64,000 nucleotides of DNA from Eudromia elegans (GCA_003342815.1 PTEX01000138.1:1913456-1977455), one strand, 5' to 3'. Positions 48,388-62,490 are shown, counted from the first letter of the stretch. Made by a program: numbers and translations. The notes: generated from the letters alone by a model not told the origin.

Positions 48388-51249
48388 AGAGGTGGAAGCA
48401 TCACAAAATAAATAGTAAAAATCTTATGTCAAGTAACTCATCTCTTTTTTAAGGGTTTTATTAAAGTTTTTCTGTTTTCTGCATTAAAAATCTTATTTAA
48501 ACTGTGAGATTTCTGTTAGGTGAAACTATAAAGGCCAGTGTCAAATATTCTAAAGATATTTTCAAAAATCCTTGTCTTGACTGGTGTGTTTTCTTAGACT
48601 TTCCCTGCGCTGTGGAGCTTCCAAGCACAGAAGTAAGTGCTGGCCATTGCCTGGGAAGCCGGCCGAGGCTGAAGGAAATAGCAGCGTGGTTCCTGTTGTG
48701 CTGCAGTGAGTGGGATTCATGAAATCACAGATTCTTTCTGTGCTTTCATTTCTCATGTGTAAACCAGAAGTTGGTTCTTTCACATTGTAGAAGCACCTGT
48801 GAGAGAACTGTTAAAGACTGAGAGGCACAAGCCTGAGACTCACAAGCAGCCATGGTGAGATGGGTAGTGCAGGGCATAAGCACGAAGAACTGGTCAAATT
48901 ATGTTTTTGCTCATGAAGGAAATCTACATGTTGAAGCAGATAGTGTACAGGAGCAAATACTAAATATTTGTTCCTTGGGGATTTTCTCACACTGCGAGGT
49001 TGGGTTGTTTTGTAGTGCTGCTATTCCAAGTGGAAGCAGAGCTTGCCTTTCCATGCAGGTGTCTCAGCTGTCAGTCACTTGTAGTGCAGCCAGTGGGATT
49101 TTTGACCTCTTCTGAAGCAGCAGGAATTCAGAATTCCTCAATAGGGCTGCAAGTTGCTCCTTAAATCCTTGTTCCTCAGGCAGCATGTTGCCAGTGCTGC
49201 TACTCACCTAGCTTGGGTGCCTGGAGGCTCGGACAAAGCACACTTTGCACCCGTGAGTGCAGCCTGTTCTGGATGGTCATCACTGTGCAGCTTTGTGGGA
49301 AATACAGCAAAAGGTCAACATTTTTGAGCTGATGAGCAGAATTTAGTGTGGGAGTGCTTCACAAAAGGTTGTTTTATTTGCATTTGCTTTTGACATTACA
49401 TTTTCCTGATTGTTTTTGACATTTTAGTCATTGTATTATATACATTCAGACAAAATTGTGACTGCTTTTGCCTTGGAAGTTAATAACTTTTTTTTTCCAA
49501 GTATGTATGGCTTAATTGGACAGACTCATGTTAAAAATGAGGTTTTTATATTTTATATGCTGTAGAAAGCACGACTGGCATCATCCTCAACAGCCATCCT
49601 TTAACAAAGGCTCTCCTGGCTGTGCGGTGGCCTTTTCACATATACTGCCATCACGGTGTCTCAGCCTTGACTTCACTCAAATGGTAGATTATAATTTTAT
49701 ACCAAATACATATTTTTTGAGACACACGGGAGAGTTCTACTTCTTCAGTTCTTTTATATGGCATTTCGTTTTCATCTGTTCCTAAAAGACCTCCTGATAG
49801 TAGAGAATCAATGAAGTCATAACATTGCAAGGGTTGATAACATGTGAATTTGAGTAGCTAGAGCAAAGAAGATTTCTAAGAAGATTGTTTACACTGCATT
49901 GGAAATGGAAAATTAAATGACTGATGCTTAGGACAAATTAAGTTTGTGTTAAATCTTTAACACTGGGGTGAGTCTGTAAAGGTGTCTATGTTGCAAAAGA
50001 CATTTCATCAAAGCTAGGAAAGCTACTGATTAGAGATTCATGGAATTCTCAGAATTGAAAAAAAAACACGGGTTTTTACTTTGTCCTCAAAACTTGCAGA
50101 TAGAAAAATTTTAAATAAATGAATGTATTAGGAGTTATGCAATCCCATTTCAGAAACACAAACAAAACCCCACTTTTATCTAGTAAAGAACATTTCTACT
50201 GCTACTGATTTAATACTATTTTTATTTTGTTGATGCTGTGTTTTTGTTTTGTACTTTATGGTTTGCTCTAAATTTCTTGGGGGGGAAAAAAAAAATCTAA
50301 CCCCCTGGATTTCAGAGTTACTCTGACAGCGTGGTAAAGGCGTTTATAGACAGTTTTTGGTACCAGGATTGTAGATGTGACCCACTATAGCAGAGCCTCT
50401 CCTGAAGGTCAGGCAGCAAAAATTCTATACAATGAAGTGTTTTCCACCTTTGGAAGGTATCCCAACTTCTTACTCTGTTTTTAGTTTACATCTGGAAAGG
50501 GAAAATAAAGTTCTCTGGGAATTCTTAGATATTAGGCAGCATCGTATTTTTCAGTATCATACTCTCAGGTGGGCAAATGTTTTACTTCTGAATTAATCAT
50601 TGGAGTTTTATTTTTAATTTTTCGAAGGACAGTAACAAAGACCTTTCATATTGTTTGACCGGTGCTGCTGGACTTGAACTTTAATTACTTTTTTTTTTTT
50701 TAAACAAGACAGTGGAAAAAACAAGTACATGTAATGGAAAGACATAGGCATAGCTGTTCTGATAGGTTTTAAAAATGTGCTTATCAGCACTATGATCTAA
50801 ATAAAGAGTTACAGAACATCTAATTAGATAACTTCCCAGTACAAAGAGACCTTTCTGTTTGAAAACAAGTTTCACCAAGTGAAATTGGCTTAGTGGTACT
50901 TGCACTGATTTTACTTGTTGCAAATGAAAAGCTGCGTTCAACAAATCCCTGTTTAATGACTCAGGTTACTGTGTTGGGTAGGATTTGTTTAACTGAGTGT
51001 TTGCAAGATTGACTCCCGAAACGAGGAGAACGCATCCACATCCTCCTGCTCTATGAAGGTGCGAAGCAGAAGAACCAAGCTCTGCCTGGTGCCTGAGGCT
51101 GTGTGGAGTGGCTGTGGAGAGTACGGCACCTGTGGGACAGAGGCCTCCGATGGCAGTCTCGATGCTCGGCTTCCAGCTCCTCTTCCTGAGGTCCCACAGT
51201 GGATGCAGCGAGTGGTGGATGAAGCAGCTGCTGATGGTGTGTGTCCAGT

Positions 51250-51682
51250 GTAGAACAACGACAATGATTAAGGGACTGGAACATCTACCATATGAGGAAA
51301 GGCTGAGTGAGCTGGGCCAGTTTAGCCTGGAGAAGAGAAGGCTGAGAGAGGATCTGATCAGTATGTGCAAGTACCTGAGGGGAGAAGGTAGGGAGGCGGG
51401 GGCCAAACTCTTCTTGGTGGTGACCAGTGACAGAATAAGGGGTAATGGGTGCAACTTGAAACCCAGGCAGTTCCATCTCCATGCGAGGAAGAACTTCTTT
51501 CCTGTGAGGGTGGCAGAGCGCTGGAACAGGCTGCCCAGAGGTTGTGCAGTCTCCTTCTCTAGAAGGAGACTCCCTGTGCTGTGTGCTCTAGGTGTCCCTG
51601 CTGGAGCAGGGGTTGGACTGGATGATCTCTTAGAGGTCCCTTCCATCCTCAACCAGTCTGGGATTCTGTGATTCTGTGCGCC
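51250..51682 (+). mobile_element. CR1 LINE 3' fragment, best preserved copy
   Basis: Blocks in order: GGACTGGAACATCTACCATA, GCTGAGTGAGCTGGGCCAG, TTTAGCCTGGAGAAGAGAAG, GAACTTCTTTCCTGTGAGGG, GCTGGAACAGGCTGCCCAGA, GGTTGGACTGGATGATCTCT, then a GGGATTCTGTGATTCTGTG tail with two tail repeats. It looks the least diverged of the CR1 pieces here. It sits in WWTR1 intron 1 in the sense orientation. The 187-codon plus frame and 256-codon minus frame across it are not genes. Confidence 0.9.
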
Positions 51683-53038
51683 AGGCAACGGTGCATCACC
51701 CAGACAGCCTGTGCTCTGCACCACAGGCATCCTCACTCAGTCCTCAAGAAGGACTTCGGTGAAATGACTTGATCTCTGGCTTTTGTCCTTGGAGTTCTCT
51801 TTTGCCCCCTCACTGAACAGTTTGCCCCTTCAAATTGGTAGGCTGTGACTGTGATTACATTTTAATCCTGTCTCCCAAGTCCTAGGGTAGGCGGAAGGTG
51901 GCCTGAAAGTCAGGAATGCCTCTAGGTAGTTTTTATTGCAGCCTGCCAGTTCCCTAACAAAAGGCTGACATCTCTAGCGTGGACAAACCACCCACTATGC
52001 ACTTTATTGTTATTCTATCAGTGAATTACAGGAATTTTGTTTTGCAATCTACAATGTCTTAAGCCCCCTGTAATTATTTAGCAGTTCTACAGATTTTGTG
52101 AATATGCATTTCTCCATAGGATTTATAAGAGTAATTTTTATCCTTTTGGTAGGGTATTGGCATAAGCTTTATTCCATTTTCATGTTATTCAATGTTTGTC
52201 ATTTTTCCAAGTGAGGCTTCCAAAATCCCAGTGTGGTTTTCAAAATGGTAGGTTGACGGGTATGATCCGAGAGATAACAAACTGCACAACTTCCATAGAC
52301 AGTAATTCGTTGTCAGTGGTTAATATTTATTGAAGTGAGGCACAAAGATTAATGTTTGAGGTTTTTCCCTTTGGAGTCTATATTTCTAGTACCTCAGGTA
52401 CTAGTTATTCTCTCTACAGGCGGCTAGAGGGGGAAGGTCTAAGTGCTGGTGTCACAACATGGAGAGCCCTTGCCTGGGACTTCCACCATATGTGCCCCAC
52501 TTTTGATGTTAAATATCTCTGCTACCATGATGAATAAGTTGCTTTTGCTCCTTGATGTCTCCATCTGTCTCATGCAGCTGAGTCATAGTGTTGGCTAACT
52601 CTTATTCAGCATGGCTAGAATGTAGGTTTCAGGGTTTTTTTCTGTGTCCTATCTTGCGTGAGAAAAAAAAAAATCATTCTGAGCATGATGTGATAGTGTG
52701 AACATTAACATTTTTCTTTTGTGGAGCTTCTTGTCTCTCAGATTTGCAGTGAAGTTCTTTCAGAGATGGAATGTGTCCACACAATGAGTATGCACAAAAC
52801 AAATGGATATTTGAGTCTTCATGAGAACAGCATTGTTATTTAGGATCTCCAAGTACTTCATTTGACAGAACTGGTTATAATTAACTAGAATAGTTATTTT
52901 AGGCTACTGAAAAGAGACTTTGAGAAAGAGTATAAGCATTTTTAAAGATGCATTAAATAAATGAATAGTAGTTTGTGAAGCATACTGTTAAAAATATGTT
53001 TTGTCTCTACATCCCTTTGTTTTAAATAGAATGAGTTT

Positions 53039-53084
53039 ATATTGGACTTGTATTGGACTTATATTGGACTTATATTGGACTAAA
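53039..53084. repeat. 11-bp tandem repeat, about four copies
   Basis: Unit ATTGGACTTAT, with the first copy ending in GT rather than AT. Eleven is not a multiple of three, so the frame shifts with each copy. Confidence 0.9.
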
Positions 53085-55499
53085 AGAAGAAGGAAAGGAG
53101 GTAACATATATGTAGTGGTCTTGCTCTTCAGCTTCCAGAGCAAACAGCCTTCTCGTGCTGAGAGAAGTTGTGTATCAAGCCTGGAGCTCTGCCAGTAGCA
53201 TCTTAAAACAGCAGTGTGGGAGTGTTCTTAGGTTTGTAGCTGATCGTTGACTTGGCAAATGCAGCATCTTGGAAGTGCATGTGCAGGTTACAGGGCTGGT
53301 CGTGTTTTAGGATGAAGAAGATGTCAATATTTTTGGAATTTATGTTACTGTATCACTTTAATATAAACTACTAAAAAGCAGAATGCTTCAATAGCTAATT
53401 GGTCCAAGTAATATGATCTGCTAGCCCCCCAAATTAATCACCCAAATCTAGCTATATACTTGTCTATTCCATTTAAATTATGTAAGTAGTGTAAAATGAC
53501 TGAACTGTAAGGGCTTTTTGTATTCCAGAGATTTCTCTGGAAAAGACAGGACATTTTTGTAACCTGGTTTGCTTGTAACAGTATAAAAACAAAACTTTGT
53601 GCTAGGGAATGGGAAATAGGAGTCACTGACACTTGAATAGCTTTCCAGAAAACTTTTGCCATGGTACTACCATGGTAAGATTTGGTTCATTGTGGCCATT
53701 TTGCAGAAACAAAAGATGTAGCAGGATTGTAGCTCAGTTCCCTCTACTAGACATCTCCTTCGTACAGTGTGTTTTGAAACTATTTTTTGGTCCTACTCTT
53801 TCTGTTAAAAGACACTTGCAGAAACTGATAGGTTTTTCTTTCTTGTTTTTTTCAGACTGAGGTTGTAGGGCTGATCTAACCGGTTTCCTGAGTTCTGTTT
53901 TATATCAGTACTAGATTTGCCATCTCTTATGAATTACCTGACATAAACAGGCTTGTCATGGCTTTCCATTGCGAAACATTTGGGTGAGCATTTGTGTTGC
54001 AGCAAGATAATATCAGAATAGCCCATGGCACCGGGAATGGTTGCAGGACCTGTGCATGTTCAAGCATCACTCCTTGTGAGATCTGGGACTGTTGTTTGAA
54101 AACATCAGTGCTGTCCGTGTCTGACTGGCTGCCTTTAAAAAATGGCCTTATACATAAAAGAAACCCACCCCTCCATCTCCACTCCCCTAGATATAGAGAC
54201 GCCTATGTTGATTTTCCTGTCGAATACTTGGGTAATTTAATTGCTTCCTCTGTCTGGTGCAGTGTGCGTATAGTCAAAAACTTCTCAAAACAGCCACTGA
54301 ATTCTGCTTTGTTTACATGCTTTTTTTTTAGCAGTTACTGCAGTTCTTTCTTGTAACAGAGAAAACGAGACATTCAGGGAATATATTACATATAAAGATG
54401 GAAGAGAACTCTAATCTTTCCTGCAAGGCATGTGAAATGGGAGTGTAATTAATACGTAGGGCATTGCCAGTTTCTCTTTTGTGCTGCTTTTGCTGTACAT
54501 ACAAACGTATGTTTGCATTTATTTGAATAGCTTTGAGGCACTGTCTGGTTTGCTTTACCAAAAGGATGTCTTTTGCAGAGGATATTGTCTCATGAACACT
54601 TCCTTTTTCTGTCAGGATGGTCTCTACCAGAACAATATTGTTCTCTTTTTATTTTTTTTTTTTTTAAATCTTGGAGAAACAAATATCTGATTCATTTTTC
54701 TAGAAAAAACAGGAAACTGAAAAGAATATAGACTGGAAAAGACATTCATACTGTTACAATTTAATTTTTAAAGTTAAAAAATAAACTGAAAGTAACTATT
54801 TGGCAGATACTGTGAGGACATTAGAGTTTTACTTTTCCTCATGTTATCTGAACCTTCTGTTAAGACCAATTTAAGATGAATTTGTAGGAAAAAACAAATG
54901 AGAGCCTTAAAATAAAGCAGTTTCAGCACTAGCTTTGACCAAAGTAAAGGATTTTATGTCGAAAATAGGCAGTCTGTGCATCCTAGTGAGCTAGATTGTC
55001 TATCACAACATACAGAACTGCTGCTGCAGGAGCTGAACTGAGTGGCACAGGTTACAGATTCTGAGCACATTTACGTTAAAGGCAATGTAAAATAACTAAT
55101 GATTCTTATATTTGTAACAATATTTTACTGCTTTAAGTGCTTTTAAAGCAAGAAAAAATAATACATGTAGAAATTTATAATTTTTTTTCTCTGGCTGTGT
55201 ATGAGTTACAGGCTTTTTGAAATGAAATTACATGATCAGTGAATGAAAATTTCCAGTTAATTTTAGTGAACTGAAAGAAGTCTGCAGGTCTACTCTCCTA
55301 TCCTGCGTGTAGAGCGAAGACACGCACTGGCATCTTGCACGTGTAAAAGCAGAGACACAGCATGCTTAAAGGAAAGTGGAATAATGAAAATGAATGACCG
55401 CTGCTTTCCTATCTTCCTTCCTTAAAAGGAAGTTATACAACCTCAATCAATCGTAATTATATAAAAATGACTCTGCTGTCTGCAGTATTTGAACAAACA

Positions 55500-55860
55500 G
55501 AGGTGGATCTGTGTGTGGTGGTTGGATGTCCAGGATGAAGGCCCCAGAAGCTCAGGTTGGAGCGTTTCTGCGCCGCCTCGGGGCAGGTGTCCTGTCCATG
55601 TCCTCATGCCCAAGGGCTGCTCCACTGTCTGGTCCGCCCACCTTGGCACTCGTGGGGTGGCCCCAGCAGGGCTGTGGGGCCACCACGTGCCGGCGAGTGT
55701 GGCTCTGCAAACAGTGTTGAGCTGGGGCCAAGGCACCTAGCGCAGCTCTGGGCCTCGCAGGAACCCTGCTTTCCTATCCTGAGCCCCAAGATCTTCAAAA
55801 CATCTGTGACAGATTATGAGGTCTGTGTTCTGCAGGCTCTGCCTTCTACCTCTGCGTTAG
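55500..55860. other. GC-rich patch in WWTR1 intron 1
   Basis: Overlapping frames in both orientations (up to 102 codons) reflect composition. No repeat or protein recognised. Confidence 0.4.
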
Positions 55861-57492
55861 GGTGACAGAAACAGGAGGAGGCGATCGAGTTCGGTTTTGA
55901 ATATGCAGTGGGTTGAGCCAGTTACCTACTAGTCTTTACTGAGCTTTACCTTCATTTCTATTCTATTTTAGGTACATACCAAATAAAAATACTGCCTTAC
56001 AGTCTCAAATGTGTGTGGGGAAAGAATTTCCAATGTATCATCAGCATCAAACACAATTGGAGGATTAAATACTCACAAATAGAAAGTACAAGTGTTTCCA
56101 TTCTTATGTGACGGGGATTATTTTACTTTCTGAGTTTGCATCTCTTGTGCCAGTTTTGTTCATCCATGACTATTTTCATGCTAAGTTATTATTTAAAGAA
56201 GCAATAACTCTCACATGTGCCTATGAATTAAATAGATTGATTTTATGTAAGTTGTGTGTAAATAGAGATCTGCCAAAGATCCCTGATTGTAAGATATATT
56301 TTACATGATGGCCAGCCTCACTAGCTTTATTATTGTTGGTTATCTTATTTCTTTCTGAATTCTGTGTTAATGTCATAATCTTAAAATATGCTTTATCTGG
56401 AGTAGTGCTAACAGAAATTAAGAGTAGAATACTGAGGAGAGCTAGATTGTACATGCAATTCCAGTGTTGTATATCACTGGCACGAGTCTGTGCTTACCTT
56501 GCTGTGCATGATCTGACCCTTCTGTCCCACACTAACTTTAGATTTATTTGTTTCTTTATTTGTTGATTTATTTTCATCTGGGACTTACAGCATCTCACTG
56601 CCTTTTAATGCCTTTTTTTTCGCCCCCCTCTCGTCAGTGTAATAAGCACTTTTCTCTAGTGTTTGTTCAGCTAAGTCTCATTTCAATTTCTGGCCTTCTT
56701 TTAAAATGCTTGAACTGGGTAGAGCGAGCAGCAAAGCATAACTGTCACCCTGCCTCAGCTGAGGTCAATTAGTATCTAGCAGACATTATTTCTTTATTTT
56801 GGAAAGATTTCATTTAGCCCAAGACTTGGTCTTTTAATCGGATCTTATTTCTCTTATTTTTGGTGGCAAACAACTGTATATTCCAGCCATTTGCAAACAG
56901 TGACTGTCTGACAGGATTTCCTGGATATGCAGTAGTTAGATGGTGAAGAAGGCCAGCTTTCTGAACTCCGATGATTCACGTGGTTGTTTGTACTGCCTTT
57001 CCTTCTCTGGGAACTAATCTCTGGGAACTAATCCTCTCATTGTATGCAAGGTAGCAAAAGGGTCCAAAAGACCAAAAAAAAAAAAAAAAAAAATCCACAT
57101 CCTAGCTAGTCCCTCCATTGCAAACAGTGAAGAAAAAAAATAATTGAAAAGGAATACCTCCTGACTTCTGTGTACTATAACTTTCTGAAGTAATAAAGCC
57201 AATATTTTGGAAGTCAGAGTTTTTTGAGAAACTCCTAAAAATTATATTTATAACCCAAGTCCCACTTTTTTTTTTAGTAGATTGAGGTGCTGAGGATCTC
57301 ACAGCACATAAACCGCAAGGCAGAAGTTTGGTGAGCAGAACAAGATGGCAACTGGTGCTGACTGAGAACTATTTTTTTTTTTTGGCTGAAGTTTTTTTTT
57401 TGTAGGTTGACCTTTCAAAATTTAAAGCAAAGCAGTAATAAAGACAAGTAAATCCACAGAAAAGGGAAAAAAAAAGAAAAAAATGACCATTT

Positions 57493-57966
57493 TTATTCAT
57501 TGGAAGAGGTAGTGAGATGTTTCTCATGTTCATATGCCATGTAAAAGATGAAGCCTTTGAGATTTTCACATGTTCTGAGGAAGCCCCTAAATGGGTAATT
57601 CTGGGATAGTAGAGAAGACAGCCTCACATTTTGCTGATGAAAGCCAGGTTTTTGCCACTGCTTTTCATAGGCAATTTCTTCAAGTCCTGAAAGTGAAGAT
57701 GTCTGCTGGGTATCAGAAATCCTAATGGATTTCTTCATAATCTTAGCATGAGGAGAAAAAAAAGTGATCGCTTTGTTTTCTGTGGAGAGTATCGATTTGT
57801 GCTGTTTATTGATTGATTTATTAATTGATTGACTGCTGCCCCTTTTCTCACCATCTGAGGACTTTTGAAGATGGCAGCATTTTGTTCTCACTTCTGGCTG
57901 GTTAGACTTCTTCTGTTTTCCTTTATATTGAGTAGTCTTCCCTGCTTGCTGGTCTTGTGTTCTCAA
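57493..57966 (-). other. Unassigned long open reading frame in WWTR1 intron 1, antisense
   Basis: About 157 open codons in AT-rich DNA, where frames of this length are rare. The peptide has natural-looking composition (for example LEEIAYEKQWQKPGFHQQNV and LSQNYPFRGFLRTCENLKGF) and few low-complexity runs. The frame opens with TTG, and the first in-frame ATG is about halfway (near AKIMKKS), so a complete protein is not evident. An AATAAA (57492-57497) overlaps the stop codon. No domain or relative recognised. It may be chance, an exon of an antisense transcript, or an old retrocopy. Confidence 0.25.
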
Positions 57967-60900
57967 GTAGTGATGTAAAACACTTTAAATAGAGGAAATA
58001 AGATGCAGCCCCAGTCCATTCCAGTTTATTGTTTTTTTCCATGTTGATTTCAGTGGGTCAATTTTGTATCCAAATTGATCAATTTTTTACCCATAGATTT
58101 TTGTTTTGTTTAATTCAAAGGGTGGGTGTTGGAGATATCTCAGTGCCCTCTTTCTCTGTGTATATTGTCGAGAATCTTTTTTTAACCATATGAATGAAAT
58201 CTTAAAACTTTGGTTTTGTTTGTGGTTGCTGTTATTGTTTGAAGTTTATAAGCCCCCCTGCCCTTGCCAGCTGTGGTTCTTCAGGACAGCTGATCTGCAC
58301 AGTTGGACACCGATACCCCTGGCGAGGAACCTCAAAAGCGATTGGGTCGCACAGCTCTTTCAAGTAGATAGATATTTGCATTCCCATGTCCCTATTACAC
58401 GTTATCAAAGAAATCTTGAAGTATTTCTTTAGTTTCCAACCCATAGGTTTTAAGAACTGCATTTTGCTTTAGAGCATGTGCCACGCTGAGAGGAGATGTG
58501 GAGCGCAGAGCATGGCGGCGAGATGCGCAGCATGAGTCTTCGCTGGGGAGCCAGGGTCTGGGGAGGGTGAAATTTAAAACAATCCTACTTGCCTTCTTAC
58601 TCCTGTTGTAGATCCCTATCCAAGGATATATCCAAGCAGTTTTACTCACCTGAATGCTTATATTGTTTACACATCTGAATTTAACCAGGAGGGCCATATG
58701 TGAATGAAGTTTCTTTCCTAAACTTTATTTTTAGTTTCTTATGTTGTAACTAAATCTTAGGAGCAAATGGTTTTGTGAAAGTAGTTTTGGCAAGCTACTT
58801 TAAAATCTTCTTGACAAGCTGTACATCTTGTTTTGAAGAATTATAAATGTTGGGCATTGGGGGAAACCGAACTGCTACCATGACAATGGAGAAAATACAT
58901 TTTAGGGCCTAGTTTGGCCCTGTGTGTCTGCCACACTGGAGGCATCAGCATTTTCATGAACGTGTCAGGACTGCAGCCTCCACCAGGCAGCGAGCAGGAG
59001 GTGTCCCTGCATCTTGGAGATCATCACCATGCCAGCGCACGGGCGCTGCCTCTCAGGAAGGCCCCTCTTTGCCCCAGCGGCTCTGTTTTGAGTGCTAATT
59101 TTCCAGTGAAAGAGAATTACCTGAGAAATGTGCTCCTCAGGGCTGTTTGTGTTATCATATGGAAACTCTGAGCAAGCAGAACAGGAAAAAAAGGAAGCTT
59201 GTCGTAGGAAAAAGTTAGAACAACTGCTGTGCGTTTGTGGAAAGAAATTCCAGGGGCTGTGGTAATGCTGTTTCATTGTGTTTTTAGGAAATGCTGATTC
59301 CTGTACAATACCAGAACCAAAAAGATAGAGTAGATGAAAGATATGCCTGCTGTGATTTTCAGAGGAGGAAGTAGTTTGTTTCTGCCACTGAAAACCTTTT
59401 GCCAAAGTATGCTTGAAAATGTCACTATGATCTGAAGCTGGTAGTTTTTCTGTTACAAAGAGCAGTCAATCTGACACAGTTTATTAAGTAGCACAAATAT
59501 CAGAGTTTTATTTCGATTATGTACATAATAATGTGTTCAAGCTCATTAATCTTCTTGTCCAAAAGACACCCGTACTAGAGAAAAAAATCAGTTTCTTTGT
59601 GTACCTGCAAAATGTACAGTTCTCTGGAAACATTAATGGTCATTTTCATGGTGAAAGCAAAACATGAAATAAAGATTTGGGATATGCAGGATGTGTTAAA
59701 ATGTGGGATATGTTAAAATAATTCATGTGCAATACAATAATTGTCTAGAAATATCAGCTTGGTAGAAAAAGAGAATATTTATTATACAGGGCTGCTTCAG
59801 CTTCTTTTTACAAGGCAGTTCCGTTTTACATTCCTTTCATGTTAACCTTGATTACTTATAAATGTGTTAACTTTTGATAGAGTTTTTGTATTTGTAAATA
59901 TAAAGAAGCCTTTGCATCCAAATTTATTTATTTTTTCATTTTAACCTACTTAACAATTTCGTTAACAGGAAAATAACATTTCCTGTACTCAGAAAATGTC
60001 GTGTATCCCTAACAAAGGAATATTTTACTTTCAGATTTTTATATCTATCCTAAATAAAATACTTATGAATATTTAATAGAATCATTGATAATGCATCTTT
60101 AATTTCAATGATACAAACACTAATCAACCAAACAAATACATTGAAACAGTTGCATACATTTAAAAAATGCTGCAACAATGTTCTATATAATAGTTTCATT
60201 CAGTACTCTCTTTCTCTTAAGAATTGGGATCTCATCCAAATTCTAAAGGTTAAGTTGTCAATAGAACTCAAAGGGTGTTTTGTTTCCATTTGTATAACTA
60301 GTTTAATGTTATTAGGCCAGCAGCATATACTAACAATGGCATCAGTCACTTAGGGGGAAGCTTAGCAGGACATTCTTAAAGTTCTCCCCACAGTAGCAAA
60401 CTCTGTTGAAACAAATTCGCGAAAAGAGCAACCTTTTTCATCAAAGAAGTTATTTTAATTAGATCTTAGCATAGGTTAATAAATATTCAAATTCTTAGGT
60501 AATGTTCCAGCTTCAAGATTTGAAATTACAATGAGCGTGCAATAGGAAAGCTATGTTCATGGCTCAGTCAGTTAAATAATTACACACAGTGTGTCTCCTT
60601 GTTAAAGCTTCATGAAATTTTCATGAAATGTTATTGGTGTCTAACAGCACAAGTGCCATGAATGTTTTTAGCTAAATCTGTAAGTTGAAATATCGTACTT
60701 GAATCTTCTACAGAAATGAATAGTTGAGATGCTGAATGCTATTAATTTCTGCAGTTTCGAAAACTGATTTTTATATATTTCTGTGCTGCTAGTGATATCA
60801 TGGAAGACAAAAATATATTTCTTTCTAATTTTGAAATGAAACAAATACGTCAGATCACTAACATGTAGCTGTAAGTGTGCTCTCGTCATGTGAATACCAT

Positions 60901-61359
60901 GTATACAAACACTTTCTAAAATATTATTAACATATTTTTGTTTGGAATGAAGCAGCTTTTTGCTTTCTTGATTATGTCAGCAGTTAATTAAAATACTGAA
61001 CTTAGAAAATAGTATTTAACTTGACAGCTGTTGTGGCTGCCTACCCCCATTTTTTCAGTGATATAAATAGGGGCTACCCGGAGCGCTTTGCAGCAGCTGG
61101 AAATGTGGGCTTGTGGGACACTAGTTGAAGTGCCAGTGAATGCTTTGGGAGTGCCCTAAGAATAGACAAAACCTGTTACTTTATGAAAGAGGACCTGTAA
61201 AGTTTGTTATCATAAGAAGTTCGTACATCATTTAGTGTACATGTTAGCATAGCATTTTCATCTGCCTTTCCCATTCTCCTCTCCTCTTTCAGAAACCCCC
61301 AGATCTCAAGTGAATGTGAAATAGACTGAAACTAACTGTGCTGTTTCCTAGCTGACTGT

Positions 61360-61760
61360 GCGGTGGCTGCAGATACCGCTGTCTCTGCCCTCCTGTTCCT
61401 TGCTGCATCCCCGAGCCCTCTTCACCCTTTGGTTTCGGTGATCCATTGGTCAGGTCACTTGGCTTCCTTCCTCAGTCTTGGCAAGCGGGTCGCTCCACTG
61501 CACGCTGTGGCCAGGCTGTACCGATTCCGACATCGGCGCTGGCCGGGACCTGCTTGGGGGCAGCCCCTTCAGCGGGCCCGTTGTGCGTGGGCCGCCCGTG
61601 CTCCGGCCTGCCCCTACATGCCTCCCGAGCTTGCTGCAGCCTCGCGCTGCCCGCCCCGCTCCTGCGTGCACATGACTCCCAGTCTTGGTTTCATTCGCAG
61701 CAGGGAGCGCTCCACGTGTGTGGAGCAAGAAAAGGTAATAGCTGCTTTCTGCCTGGAGCA
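61360..61760. other. GC-rich, CpG-containing patch in WWTR1 intron 1
   Basis: CpG-rich stretch with open frames on both strands, set in AT-rich intron. No protein or repeat family recognised. It may be an alternative promoter or an unrecognised old insertion. Confidence 0.4.
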
Positions 61761-62159
61761 GAACCAGGCCTATCAACTTCTCTTTATATGATCTTGAAAA
61801 ATGGTCCACTTGTGGAGAAAGATGTGTTCTCAGACTATGCGTTTATATGCTATTCTTAGAGGGGATAAGGCTTCAAGGAAAAGATGTGGTAAATGTTATA
61901 TTTGAGACTTGCCATTTTTACTTATTGCTGTTGCTAAAGCTTTTTTTTTTTTCCAAATTATTGTATGTTCACGAAATAGCCTAAGTAAGTAAGTCTCTGC
62001 TCCTTCAGCTTCTGTTCACCTCTTTCGATTCTTTCCCCATTATCCATTTTAATATCCATTTAATTACATAAAGGGGGGATGTTTGGGAGGGAGAAGCTTC
62101 CTTATTCAAAAATACGTATTTTACTTGAGGAAAGCCAGCATCAGCAGACGCTCAAGATA

Positions 62160-62490
62160 GTTTTCCCTCCGGCCAGTGCTGCTGGCAGCAATGCAGCGTG
62201 CTCGTCCTGTAGCAGTTGAGGAGAGATTTGCCATCTGCGGAGGTAGGCGAGTCTGTGCTTGGCCCCCAGCACAAGCTCACGCTCAGGAGAGCCGCTCTCT
62301 GTGTTGCCGCTCAGCCCGACTGCCTCGCCTTTGGCTCCAGGGTGTGACCGTGTCCCCCAGGCAGAGGCCCACACACTGCTCCGTGCGCCTCTCCTCTCTC
62401 TGCCCTGTCTGGATTAGCAAGGCGACAGCAATAGCTGAGGTGCATCCTCCAGCCCTGAAGGCTGGTGCACAGTTTCTCTTTGGCTGATGG
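62160..62490. other. GC-rich patch in WWTR1 intron 1
   Basis: A second GC-rich island less than 1 kb right of the patch at 61360-61760, with AT-rich DNA between. Frames of 77 and 103 codons on opposite strands. Nothing recognised. Confidence 0.35.

Noticed and set aside
50966-51736. Minus frame of 256 codons and plus frame of 187 codons
   Set aside because: Both cross the CR1 copy at 51250-51682 and match its known blocks at the DNA level.
58232-58462. Possible exon or repeat in a GC-richer stretch near 58250-58370
   Set aside because: Open frames on both strands but no recognised family and no convincing splice sites.
61363-61859. Plus frames of 142 and 137 codons
   Set aside because: Two phases are open together, and minus frames too, in a GC-rich patch. 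No splice pattern links them to WWTR1.
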